From positions 1 to 25,529 of the forward strand of contig CAZQCJ010000003.1 of the NCBI GenBank assembly GCA_964591885.1: a stretch of 25,529 nucleotides of DNA, in the 5' to 3' direction. The DNA is from CAZQCJ01 sp964591885. Lineage in GTDB: Bacteria > Patescibacteriota > Microgenomatia > PFEM01 > JAPLYW01. Below, in pieces: positions 1-6,562 of the stretch (its first letter is position 1; each line of letters opens with the position of its first letter). A program made the translations under genes and the position numbers. The notes below the pieces were generated by a model. It was not told the origin of the DNA. It worked only from the letters and a program-made list of their open reading frames with translations, and did not search any database.

Positions 1-39
1 CTTGATTAATAGACTAAAAAATCAGATAATATCATTAAA

Positions 40-1536
40 GTGAATTTTTTTCTGCCTAATTTTAAAAAAATTTGGAAAAATCATCGGCCTTTTTTGATAG
101 TTTTAATAATAGTTTTCCTTCTGCGCCTCCCTTTGCTCTTTGAACCTTTTACCTATGCTGATGAAGGTATTTACTTAACTTTGGGGCAAGCAGTTAGAAA
201 AGGGCTGACTCTTTATCGCGATATCCATGACAATAAACCTCCTTTGCTTTATTTAATAGCAGCGGCCACAGGCACTTTCTCTTTATATCGCTTAATCCAC
301 TTTCTCTGGAGCTTTTTTACCATTTTCATTTTTTACAAATTTAGCCAACTTGTTTTCCCAAAAAAACAAAAGGCGATTATCATCTCGACTGCGGTTTTTG
401 CTATCTTAACCAGCCTACCCACCTTTGAAGGAAACATTGCCAATGCGGAAAACTTTATGCTCTTGCCAACAATCGCTGCTTTTTATCTAATCTTCAAAAT
501 TTTTTCTAGACCCTTACATTCTTTGCGCATCTTCAGCGCTGGTTTTCTCCTTGGCCTGGCAAGCCTTTTTAAGATTCCAGCCGCTTTTGATTTTATGGCG
601 GCTATGGTTTTTATTTTTTTTGCTCTTAATATCTCTAGGAAAAATTATAAATTACTAATTAATAAATATCTCTTACTTTTAAGCGGATTTATTGCCCCTA
701 TTTTAATTACAGTCTTCTATTTTGCCTCTCAAAATGCCCTCCCTCAATATCTTACGGCTGCTTTTTCTCAAAATCTTCCCTATCTTTCATCTTGGGGAGG
801 AAATAGTTCAAAAATAAGTACAACCTCTGTCTTGCTTCTTGGCCGAGCTTTATTGATTGGCATTCTCACTATCCTTCTTTTCATTTTCCGGAAAAAAATT
901 TCTTTACCCACAAAATTTATTATGATTTGGTTTTCTTTTTCACTTTTTGCCGCTCTGTTATCATCCCGTCCTTATCCCCATTACTTAATTCAAGTTCTGC
1001 CTGCTTTTTCTTTGTCTTTCGGATTTTTAGCTCTTTCTAAAAAGTGGTTAAAATCTATTCCTGTTTTTTTAGGGGGAGTTCTTATTTTTGTTTTTGTAAG
1101 CTTCCGTTTCTGGAATTACCCCAACCTTCCTTATCTTTTGAATTTTTATCAATTCGTTTCTGGGTCAAAATCACATCAGGAATATCTTAACTATTTTGGC
1201 CATCATGCTCAAAGTCTTTATCAAACAGCCGATTTTATTCGTACTCATACTTTATCAGAGGAAAAAATCTTTATTTGGGGCAATCGACCTTCAATCTACG
1301 CTTTATCTCAACGCTTGCCAGTGGGCCGCTATACTGTTGCTTATCACATTATTGATTTTAAAGCCCAGACAGAGACCATCGAGGCTCTTCAATCTCAAAC
1401 ACCACGCTGGTTAATTGTCAGTCAAGATGAAGACCGAGTCTTTCCTCAATTAGAAGACTTTATTAATAATCATTATTTACTCTTCCAAAAGTATGACCAG
1501 ATTAAGATTTTTTATCGTCTCCCCAAAGCCCTTTAA
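40..1536 (+). CDS. GT39/ArnT-like polytopic membrane glycosyltransferase
   Basis: A 498-residue, strongly hydrophobic protein with about ten membrane segments. It resembles the GT-C fold glycosyltransferases of the PMT/ArnT (family 39) group, which move a sugar from a polyprenyl-phosphate donor to an acceptor on the outer face of the membrane. After the first membrane helix comes the hallmark loop: acidic pair D41-E42 (the presumed catalytic Asp) and the downstream K66-P67-P68 motif in a KPPLLY context. The C-terminal third (about 370-498) is a soluble external tail. The start is GTG at 40 with no visible ribosome site. The gene heads a tight plus-strand run with a WecA-like and a UbiA-like enzyme, which suggests envelope glycan or glycoprotein synthesis. 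Donor and acceptor cannot be told from sequence. Confidence 0.85.
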   Translation: MNFFLPNFKKIWKNHRPFLIVLIIVFLLRLPLLFEPFTYADEGIYLTLGQAVRKGLTLYRDIHDNKPPLLYLIAAATGTFSLYRLIHFLWSFFTIFIFYKFSQLVFPKKQKAIIISTAVFAILTSLPTFEGNIANAENFMLLPTIAAFYLIFKIFSRPLHSLRIFSAGFLLGLASLFKIPAAFDFMAAMVFIFFALNISRKNYKLLINKYLLLLSGFIAPILITVFYFASQNALPQYLTAAFSQNLPYLSSWGGNSSKISTTSVLLLGRALLIGILTILLFIFRKKISLPTKFIMIWFSFSLFAALLSSRPYPHYLIQVLPAFSLSFGFLALSKKWLKSIPVFLGGVLIFVFVSFRFWNYPNLPYLLNFYQFVSGSKSHQEYLNYFGHHAQSLYQTADFIRTHTLSEEKIFIWGNRPSIYALSQRLPVGRYTVAYHIIDFKAQTETIEALQSQTPRWLIVSQDEDRVFPQLEDFINNHYLLFQKYDQIKIFYRLPKAL

Positions 1537-1566
1537 TTGTGATAAAATCCATTTTAAACAAAGGCT

Positions 1567-1914
1567 ATGGCATTAATCTCTTTCCCTACGAACCATAAAG
1601 TCAGGAAAATACAGCAATTAGGTTTTGTTTTTTTGTTTAGTGAAATTGCTTTAATTCTTTTTGGCTGGAAGTTTTTTCCAACAGAGATACCTCTCTTTTA
1701 TTCTCGGCCATGGGGCCAAGAACAATTAGTTAAACCAATAATGCTCTTTATTCTGCCTGGCCTAGGCTTAATCATCTTTCTCATAAATTCAATCGTTTCA
1801 AGCTTAATCCCCAAAGGAGAGCCTTTAATGAAGCAAATTTTAGCTATGGCTTTTTTAGTTTTTAATTTTCTGTCATTAATTACTCTCATTCAAATCATGC
1901 GTCTGGTAATCTGA
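1567..1914 (+). CDS. Small three-helix membrane protein, DUF1648-like
   Basis: A 115-residue protein with three predicted membrane helices (about 17-36, 58-77 and 90-112). Between the first and second helices is a short extracytoplasmic stretch (PTEIPLFYSRPWG) that loosely resembles the P-x-x-I-P loop of DUF1648 proteins. I do not recognise a function. It ends in TGA three bases before the WecA-like gene and starts 30 bases after the glycosyltransferase, so it is almost certainly co-transcribed with them and may be an accessory of the same polyprenyl-phosphate pathway. The ATG start follows a weak AAAGG. Confidence 0.7.
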   Translation: MALISFPTNHKVRKIQQLGFVFLFSEIALILFGWKFFPTEIPLFYSRPWGQEQLVKPIMLFILPGLGLIIFLINSIVSSLIPKGEPLMKQILAMAFLVFNFLSLITLIQIMRLVI

Positions 1915-1917
1915 AAT

Positions 1918-2976
1918 ATGATTTTAAAATTGATTATTTTCCCTTTAATTACAGCTTTTTTAGTGGCTTTAGCCACCACTCCTTTAACCGTTAAATTAGC
2001 TTGGCGTTGGGGATTAATCGATGACCCTAAAAAAAGGAAGCATCCAGCCAAGCTTCATCAGCAGCCAATCCCCAGGGCTGGTATTATTCCTCTCTGGCTA
2101 GCTGTTGTTAGCGTTAGCTTATTCTTTCTCCCCATAGATAAGTATCTTTTATCAATCTTAGGAGGAGCAACGCTCCTTTTAATTTTAGGTCTTCTAGATG
2201 ATAAGTACGATCTCAACCCCTACCTGCGTCTAACCGGTTGTTTCTTAGCCGCTGGTCTGGTAGTTGGCGTTGGTATCCGGATTTTCTTTATCACTAATCC
2301 TTTTGGCCAAGGAATTATTCAATTCAACCAAGTTATTGCTATTGTTTTAGCTCTCTTGTGGATTAGTTTTTTTTCTAACATTACCAACTGGTCTAGTGGT
2401 TTTGATGGACAGCTTCCGGGAATGGTTGTCATTGCCGCTTTAACGATTGCTTTTTTAAGCTTCCGTTTTTCAGCTGATATTACTCAATGGCCAGTTACTA
2501 TTCTGGCGGCAATTACGGCCGGGGCCTATCTGGGATTTCTCCCTTATAATTTCTATCCGCAAAAAATTATGCCTGGTTATGGTGGTGGAACCTTAGCTGG
2601 ATTTCTTTTGGCTGTTTTAGCAATTCTGTCAACCGCCAAAATAGGCACTGTTCTTGTTGTTCTGGGTATCCCTTTTATTGACGCTTTTTATTCAATTATT
2701 CGTCGTTTGATCACTGGTCATTCCCCTGTCTGGGGGGATCGCGGTCATCTTCATCATAAGTTTTTAGATGAATTGCATTGGAGTAAAAAGAAAACAGCTC
2801 TTTTCTATTGGGGAGTTACGGCTGTTTTAGGAATTCTGGCTTTAAATTTGCGTAGCCTTCAGAAATTCTATACAATTGTCATGTTAGTTCTTATTATTGG
2901 CAGTTTACTTTTATGGTTCAATTTATTATCAGTTTGGTTCGGTCAACCCGACCAAGACAAACCCTCAAAAACTTAA
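1918..2976 (+). CDS. WecA/MraY-family phosphosugar-polyprenyl transferase homolog with altered active site
   Basis: A 352-residue protein with about ten membrane helices. It belongs to the family that transfers a sugar-1-phosphate from a UDP-sugar to undecaprenyl phosphate. Conserved pieces are the DDPKKRKxH loop (about 35-47), the D94-D95 magnesium motif (LLDDKYDLNPYLRL) and the C-terminal D274-x-x-H277-x-H279-H280 motif. Two usually invariant acidic positions look changed. The NxxNxxDGxDG motif reads NITNWSSGFDG (first Asp replaced by Ser160), and the MGDxGS motif reads PGYGGGT (Asp replaced by Tyr221). It may therefore use another substrate, coordinate metal differently, or have lost transferase activity. 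Its last 64 bases overlap the next gene. Family assignment is firm; the reaction is not. Confidence 0.8.
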   Translation: MILKLIIFPLITAFLVALATTPLTVKLAWRWGLIDDPKKRKHPAKLHQQPIPRAGIIPLWLAVVSVSLFFLPIDKYLLSILGGATLLLILGLLDDKYDLNPYLRLTGCFLAAGLVVGVGIRIFFITNPFGQGIIQFNQVIAIVLALLWISFFSNITNWSSGFDGQLPGMVVIAALTIAFLSFRFSADITQWPVTILAAITAGAYLGFLPYNFYPQKIMPGYGGGTLAGFLLAVLAILSTAKIGTVLVVLGIPFIDAFYSIIRRLITGHSPVWGDRGHLHHKFLDELHWSKKKTALFYWGVTAVLGILALNLRSLQKFYTIVMLVLIIGSLLLWFNLLSVWFGQPDQDKPSKT

Positions 2977-3842
2977 GTCTTTTCGCCCCATTGATTTTTT
3001 CCGGTCTACTTTTTACTGGTAATTATTTTTTGATCACTGTCTGGGCAATAATTATCTTTAGCCTTATTACCTCTTCACTTTATCTTATTAATGATATTGT
3101 CGATTTACCTCGAGATCGTCTTCACCCCATAAAAAAAAATAGACCGATTGCTTCTGGGAAGTTACCTATTCCTACAGCTCTTTTTATGGCTATTCTTGGT
3201 ATTTTTCTTTCTCTTTTTCTGTCTCTTAGCCTGGGTTTTTTCTTTTTCATTAGCATCTTGTCTTACTTAATAATTCAAATTAGCTATAGTTTTTGGTTAA
3301 AAAACATTATTGTCTTTGATGTTTTGATTATTGCCGGTGGTTTCATTTTAAGAGTTTATGCCGGAGCTTTTGCTATCAACGTCCACATGAACGTTTGGTT
3401 TCTTTTGTGTGTTGTCTCTTTGGCTCTATTTCTAGCAGTAGGGAAAAGAAGAGCTGAATTATCCTTTCTCCAAAAAAAAGCTCCACAACATCGCCAAACT
3501 CTAACTTTCTATAGTAATGATCTGCTTGATGCTTATTTATCGATGTTTGCCAATTCAACTTGGCTAGTTTACGCTCTTTTCACTTTTTTTGCCCCACCAG
3601 CTATTGCCGGCACAGCTCCACTTTTAGCCAAGCTACCTTTAACCGTCGCAGGAATTAGTAAGTGGCTGATGGCCACTGTCCCTTTTGTTATTTACGGCAT
3701 CATGCGCTATATGAGTATTGTTTATCAGGGTGAAAAAGCCGAGTCACCAGAGAAAGTTCTTTTGTCAGACAAACCTCTTTTAGCCACAGTTATTCTCTGG
3801 GCTCTTTTAGTTGTTTTCATCCTTTATGGAGTTGGAGCTTAA
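2913..3842 (+). CDS. UbiA-family decaprenyl-phosphate phosphoribosyltransferase-like
   Basis: A 309-residue UbiA-superfamily integral membrane protein, about eight or nine helices. The N-terminus RPRQTLKN (13-20) followed by a hydrophobic APLIF stretch, and the first Asp-rich motif N60-D61-x-x-D64-x-x-x-D68 running into HPIKKNRPIASG, are typical of decaprenyl-phosphate phosphoribosyl synthases. A later YSNDLLDAY segment fits the second motif. The family joins phosphoribosyl pyrophosphate to a polyprenyl phosphate, giving a ribose (or after epimerisation arabinose) donor for envelope glycans. The start at 2913 lies inside the upstream gene. It is kept because the conserved RPRQ..KN motif is encoded within the overlap and the next in-frame Met is far downstream. 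No SD is visible, so translation is probably coupled to the upstream gene. Confidence 0.87.
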   Translation: MVQFIISLVRSTRPRQTLKNLSLFAPLIFSGLLFTGNYFLITVWAIIIFSLITSSLYLINDIVDLPRDRLHPIKKNRPIASGKLPIPTALFMAILGIFLSLFLSLSLGFFFFISILSYLIIQISYSFWLKNIIVFDVLIIAGGFILRVYAGAFAINVHMNVWFLLCVVSLALFLAVGKRRAELSFLQKKAPQHRQTLTFYSNDLLDAYLSMFANSTWLVYALFTFFAPPAIAGTAPLLAKLPLTVAGISKWLMATVPFVIYGIMRYMSIVYQGEKAESPEKVLLSDKPLLATVILWALLVVFILYGVGA

Positions 3843-3850
3843 TTTGGTTA

Positions 3851-4240
3851 TCAAGCGTGATGTTCTTCTTCCTCAGCGGCCATCGCTTCCGCTCTGGTTT
3901 TATGAATTGTTCCTTCGGGATGATTCGGCGGTGAATAAATAGTGTAAAGTTTTAATTCTTCACTGGCTGAGGTATTAATAATATTATGCTCGGTCCCAGC
4001 TGGAACAATAATGGCACTTCCATCCTTAATCTCATGTTCCTCGCCGTTCATAACCACCTTACCTTGCCCTTTTTCAACACGAAAAAACTGATCAACAGTA
4101 TTGTGAACCTCCATACCAATTTCTTCATTTGGTAAAAGTGACATCACAACCAATTGAGCATATTTACCAGTAAAAAGAACTTCGCGGAAGAAAGTATTAG
4201 TTAAAGTTTTTTCTTCTATATTATCAACATAACCTACCAT
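3851..4240 (-). CDS. Small single-domain cupin protein
   Basis: A 129-residue, one-domain cupin (beta-barrel metal or ligand binder). The first motif is GMEVHNTVDQFFRVEKGQG, giving H46 and Q51 in place of the usual His-x-His and Glu. The second is PAGTEHNIINT, giving H85. The C-terminal 35 residues are polar and end in an acidic, His-containing tail (AAEEEEHHA). Proteins like this are often annotated mannose-6-phosphate isomerase-like, but substrate and metal are unknown. It converges on the UbiA-like gene with an eight-base gap. Its SD is very strong, unlike its immediate neighbours. Confidence 0.85.
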   Translation of the reverse strand: MVGYVDNIEEKTLTNTFFREVLFTGKYAQLVVMSLLPNEEIGMEVHNTVDQFFRVEKGQGKVVMNGEEHEIKDGSAIIVPAGTEHNIINTSASEELKLYTIYSPPNHPEGTIHKTRAEAMAAEEEEHHA

Positions 4241-4246
4241 TCTTTT

Positions 4247-4257
4247 TCACCCCCTTT
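4247..4257 (-). promoter_or_regulatory. Extended Shine-Dalgarno of the cupin gene
   Basis: On the minus strand this reads AAAGGGGGTGA, complementary over its whole length to the usual 16S rRNA 3' end with one G-U pair. It sits nine bases before the ATG at 4240. The same string precedes the NifX-like gene at 16398. Confidence 0.75.
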
Positions 4258-4282
4258 CTAAAAGAAATTTTCTAAAGAAGAA

Positions 4283-5164
4283 TTATTTAATCAAATCAAC
4301 ATAAACGCCAGAAACCCAACCTTCTTCATCCTTTTCATATTCAATTTTATACCAACCATTATCTTCTTCATCCAAATAAGGATACATCGCGCCAGGCTTA
4401 ATTTGGGCGGCTTCAGTGGAAGCAGTTGAGGGACCTAAACGAACTCTTAAAAAACCCGTCGGCGTATCTTTAACCTTAACATAAGGCTTAGATGGCGGTG
4501 TTGCCTTTGATTCTTCAGTTTCTTCTTCAGCTTCTTCTTCTGTTTCTTCACCTTCACCACTGGCAGTTGCCTCTTCAATCCCTTCCATTGTTTGAGCCAA
4601 CTTAACATTAACAATCAGTTTATAACCCCCAACCGTATGAGCGGCAACTGTCTTCTCTTCATAACCTGAACTGCTAATGGTAATTTGATAATCGGCGGGA
4701 ACTAAATCCTCAAGGCTTAAAGGGGTAAACCCTTGGGGCTCACCATTAAGTTTAACCACTGCTTGATCAGGAATGGAAATGACTGCCAGAGAAGATTGAT
4801 CTTTACGACCAGCTTTCTCTAAGGTAATTATTTCTCCAGAAGATTCAGAATCATTAACAGCAAAAGTCCGTTTGATTGAAGTTAAAATCCCTGGGAGCAA
4901 AGTTACTTTTCCTTCCCAAGAAGTTAAATTTTCTCCAGTTAGCTCAGGAACTAGCTTGACAGTGTGTTCTCCCGATTTAATTTTATCGTCAAAGTAAGGG
5001 GTGACTCCAACTTGACTGCCGTCAAGAAAAACAGTGGCTGTAGGAGTAGTGGAGATTTGTAGAGCTCCTGGTCCCTGACCCCCAAAGAATTTACTTTTAA
5101 TAATTAAACCAACTAAAACTAAGGCTAAGACAACAACGATGATAATAATCCCTTTAGCTTTCAT
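4283..5164 (-). CDS. Membrane-anchored PEGA/SH3 domain protein
   Basis: An envelope protein anchored by one N-terminal helix right after the chosen start (MKAKGIIIIVVVLALVLVGL). It is followed by two PEGA-type beta domains (each with a hydrophobic strand, a (L)DG/NGE turn and a G-x-TP stretch), an acidic Glu/Thr-rich linker and a C-terminal bacterial SH3 domain (about the last 65 residues, ending GWYKIEYEKDEEGWVSGVYVDLIK-like). PEGA and SH3b domains commonly bind wall or S-layer polymers, so a structural or targeting role outside the membrane is likely. An in-frame TTG at 5203 would add 13 residues. I prefer ATG 5164 because the lysine-plus-helix start is typical and the extension overlaps the divergent tRNA promoter. 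No SD is visible. Confidence 0.82.
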   Translation of the reverse strand: MKAKGIIIIVVVLALVLVGLIIKSKFFGGQGPGALQISTTPTATVFLDGSQVGVTPYFDDKIKSGEHTVKLVPELTGENLTSWEGKVTLLPGILTSIKRTFAVNDSESSGEIITLEKAGRKDQSSLAVISIPDQAVVKLNGEPQGFTPLSLEDLVPADYQITISSSGYEEKTVAAHTVGGYKLIVNVKLAQTMEGIEEATASGEGEETEEEAEEETEESKATPPSKPYVKVKDTPTGFLRVRLGPSTASTEAAQIKPGAMYPYLDEEDNGWYKIEYEKDEEGWVSGVYVDLIK

Positions 5165-5187
5165 TAGTAAAAATAGGATAGCATAAT

Positions 5188-5216
5188 TTGTCAAAAAGCG
5201 CAAGGAATGCTAAAAT
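5188..5216 (+). promoter_or_regulatory. Promoter of tRNA-Cys
   Basis: A -35 box TTGTCA (5188-5193) and a -10 box TAAAAT (5211-5216) are separated by exactly 17 bases. Predicted initiation near 5223 is six bases before the mature tRNA end. It lies just upstream of, and divergent from, the PEGA/SH3 gene. Confidence 0.75.
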
Positions 5217-5228
5217 GGATTTCAACTT

Positions 5229-5300
5229 GGCGCGGTGGCGAAGTGGAAACGCTGGGGTCTGCAAAACCTCGATGCGCGGGTTCGATTCCCGCCCGCGCCT
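5229..5300 (+). tRNA. tRNA-Cys (anticodon GCA)
   Basis: A complete 72-base cloverleaf. The acceptor stem GGCGCGG (5229-5235) pairs with CCGCGCC (5293-5299), and the discriminator is T at 5300, as expected for tRNA-Cys. The anticodon stem GGGGT/ACCTC encloses loop CTGCAAA with anticodon GCA at 5261-5263. The T arm is GCGGG/CCCGC with loop TTCGATT, and the D stem is GCG/CGC. The 3' CCA is not encoded (the next bases are CCT), so it must be added after transcription. Confidence 0.97.
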
Positions 5301-5351
5301 CCTAAAATAATAACCCAAATAATAATCTATAAAAATAATAATTTATAAAAC

Positions 5352-5380
5352 TTGACTTTTTAAGAAATTTTTGCTATTAT
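5352..5380 (+). promoter_or_regulatory. Near-consensus promoter for the M23 peptidase gene
   Basis: TTGACT (5352-5357), 17 bases, then TATTAT (5375-5380). Each box differs from the sigma-70 consensus at one position. Predicted initiation is around 5387, so the transcript would start almost exactly at the first base of the hairpin at 5390-5410. Confidence 0.75.
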
Positions 5381-5389
5381 TCTTGACAG

Positions 5390-5416
5390 ATCCTCCTATC
5401 TTAGGAGGATTTTTTT
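5390..5416 (+). terminator. Hairpin with T-tract between tRNA-Cys and M23 gene (terminator or 5' stem-loop)
   Basis: A perfect nine-base-pair stem, ATCCTCCTA (5390-5398) with TAGGAGGAT (5402-5410), loop TCT, followed by a run of T to 5416. This is the shape of an intrinsic terminator. It lies 90 bases downstream of tRNA-Cys and could end that transcript, but it is also downstream of the promoter at 5352-5380 and upstream of the M23 start. The stem hides an AGGAGG ribosome-binding sequence. Confidence 0.7.
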
Positions 5417-5437
5417 GTGGGCTAAATAAACCCACAA
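5415..5437 (+). promoter_or_regulatory. Second leader hairpin abutting the M23 start codon
   Basis: TTGTGGG (5415-5421) pairs perfectly with CCCACAA (5431-5437) around a nine-base loop. The stem ends one base before the ATG at 5439, and there is no SD between it and the start codon. With the preceding hairpin it fills essentially the whole predicted 5' leader. Confidence 0.6.
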
Positions 5438-5438
5438 G

Positions 5439-5993
5439 ATGACTTATAAAATTTTCAGAAAATCTTTGAGAAAATTCTTTGAGAAAAAGAGTATTCGGAA
5501 AATTTTTGGATTTAACTTGGCCGTAATGGTTTTATTTACTGGTGTGGTCAGTACTCCTTTATCTGCCTTAAATCAAACTCAGGCCCAAGAGACTGTTACT
5601 TTAACAGCCAACGTGGTCCAATTAACCACTGAAAGCGGGGTGCGCACTCCATTAGACAATCTCAATGTTACTCAAGGCTATTCTAGCTTTCATCGCGGGG
5701 TTGATCTTGATGGCAATTTGGGCGACCCTGTTTACCCAATTATGTCAGGGATTGTTGAAACTGTTTCCCATAGTCGTTTTTCCTATGGCAATCACATTGT
5801 TATTAATCATGATTCCGGTTTCAAATCCTTGTATGCTCATTTAGGTAAGATTGTTGTCCAAATTGGCCAAGAAGTTGATAAAAACACTGTCTTGGGAACA
5901 GTTGGTTCTACTGGTTGGTCAACTGGTTCTCACCTTCACTTGGAAGTCTACGATAATGGTCGAACCTTCAACCCCTTAACTATCCTAAAATAA
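5439..5993 (+). CDS. Exported M23-family peptidoglycan endopeptidase (LytM-like)
   Basis: A 184-residue protein. The basic N-terminus and hydrophobic segment (about 25-44) form a signal peptide with a probable cleavage after the Ala-rich QTQAQ region. The rest is a compact LytM/M23 domain. All zinc and catalytic residues are visible: H85 and D89 in FHRGVD, H134 in LYAHLG, and H165/H167 in GSHLHLE. Members cut peptide cross-links of peptidoglycan outside the membrane. Only about 20 residues separate the signal from the domain, so it is a minimal secreted enzyme with no wall-binding module. Its leader is two hairpins with no accessible SD, suggesting controlled or unusual initiation. It converges with the Nudix gene. 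Confidence 0.93.
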   Translation: MTYKIFRKSLRKFFEKKSIRKIFGFNLAVMVLFTGVVSTPLSALNQTQAQETVTLTANVVQLTTESGVRTPLDNLNVTQGYSSFHRGVDLDGNLGDPVYPIMSGIVETVSHSRFSYGNHIVINHDSGFKSLYAHLGKIVVQIGQEVDKNTVLGTVGSTGWSTGSHLHLEVYDNGRTFNPLTILK

Positions 5994-6009
5994 ATAGGGA
6001 GTTATTTAT
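5990..6009. terminator. AT-rich inverted repeat between convergent M23 and Nudix genes
   Basis: ATAAATA (5990-5996) and TATTTAT (6003-6009) form a seven-pair stem spanning both stop codons. It has no GC pairs and no clear T-tract, so it is at best a weak bidirectional terminator. Confidence 0.3.
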
Positions 6010-6502
6010 CTTTCTTGAGGGTGTAATTTTGAATGGTTTCTTGATCAGAAGCAAAAGTAAACTCACCTTTTAGGATTTCACCTTTTAAAACTCTTAATAA
6101 CCATAAGGAATCATCATTCCACATTTTGTCAAAAGGAAGCTTATTTTTGAAAAACCATTGAGGTCTCATTTCTTCCGACTCTGTCGGTTCCCCCTCCCAT
6201 TGGGTGACCAAAAAAACATTAACCCGTTGATTCCAGTTAATATCCCTAGGGGCTTCCGGAAAAAGAAAATCCAAAACGGCAACTTTTTTAAATTCTAATG
6301 GCTTCACGCTAATTTCTTCCCAGATTTCTCTTTGAACTGTTGTCTTTAGGTTTTCATCATCCTTAACTTTTCCACCAACTCCATTCCATTTGCCCACGCC
6401 AAAACCTCTTTTCTTCATTGCCAAAAGTATTTTGTCTTCTTTAACTAAGAAACACAAAGTGCATTCCTGAAAATTCTGTAGTTCTTTTCCTTTCTCTTTC
6501 AT
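6002..6502 (-). CDS. Nudix hydrolase, MTH1-like (8-oxo-dGTP diphosphatase type)
   Basis: A 166-residue Nudix protein. The Nudix box begins at G44 and reads G-x5-E50-x7-R58-E59-I-W-E62-E63-I-S, with the usual final Gly replaced by Ser65. The preceding FGVGKWNGVGGKV resembles human MTH1 closely, pointing to removal of oxidised purine nucleotides (8-oxo-dGTP to the monophosphate) rather than ADP-ribose or NADH. The exact substrate is inferred. It starts with ATG after AGGGAG, a usable SD. It lies just downstream of the groEL terminator, so it is probably transcribed separately or by read-through. Confidence 0.88.
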   Translation of the reverse strand: MKEKGKELQNFQECTLCFLVKEDKILLAMKKRGFGVGKWNGVGGKVKDDENLKTTVQREIWEEISVKPLEFKKVAVLDFLFPEAPRDINWNQRVNVFLVTQWEGEPTESEEMRPQWFFKNKLPFDKMWNDDSLWLLRVLKGEILKGEFTFASDQETIQNYTLKKDK

Positions 6503-6516
6503 AATCTCCCTATTTT

Positions 6517-6537
6517 AAAAAACCTCCTTGCGGAGGT
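6517..6537 (-). terminator. Rho-independent terminator of groESL
   Basis: On the minus strand, 25 bases after the groEL stop, ACCTCC and GGAGGT form a six-pair stem around a GCAA tetraloop, followed at once by a run of T. This is a textbook intrinsic terminator and ends the chaperonin operon before the Nudix gene. Confidence 0.85.
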
Positions 6538-6562
6538 CAATTCTCAAATATTTTTTATTAAT

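Noticed and set aside
1196..1414. 72-residue reading frame inside the glycosyltransferase
   Set aside because: Alternative-frame shadow of a well-supported gene with no SD and no recognisable domain. The same applies to other short frames opposite groEL, citrate synthase, VanW, tsaD and valS.
5165..5203. Thirteen-residue extension of the PEGA/SH3 protein from TTG 5203
   Set aside because: Rare start codon, no SD, overlaps the tRNA-Cys promoter, and the protein has a natural anchor-type start at 5164.
5403..5430. Two- to four-codon leader peptide (GTG or TTG near 5415-5417) after AGGAGG in the M23 leader
   Set aside because: The SD is buried in a perfect stem and the frame stops almost at once; chance is the simplest explanation.
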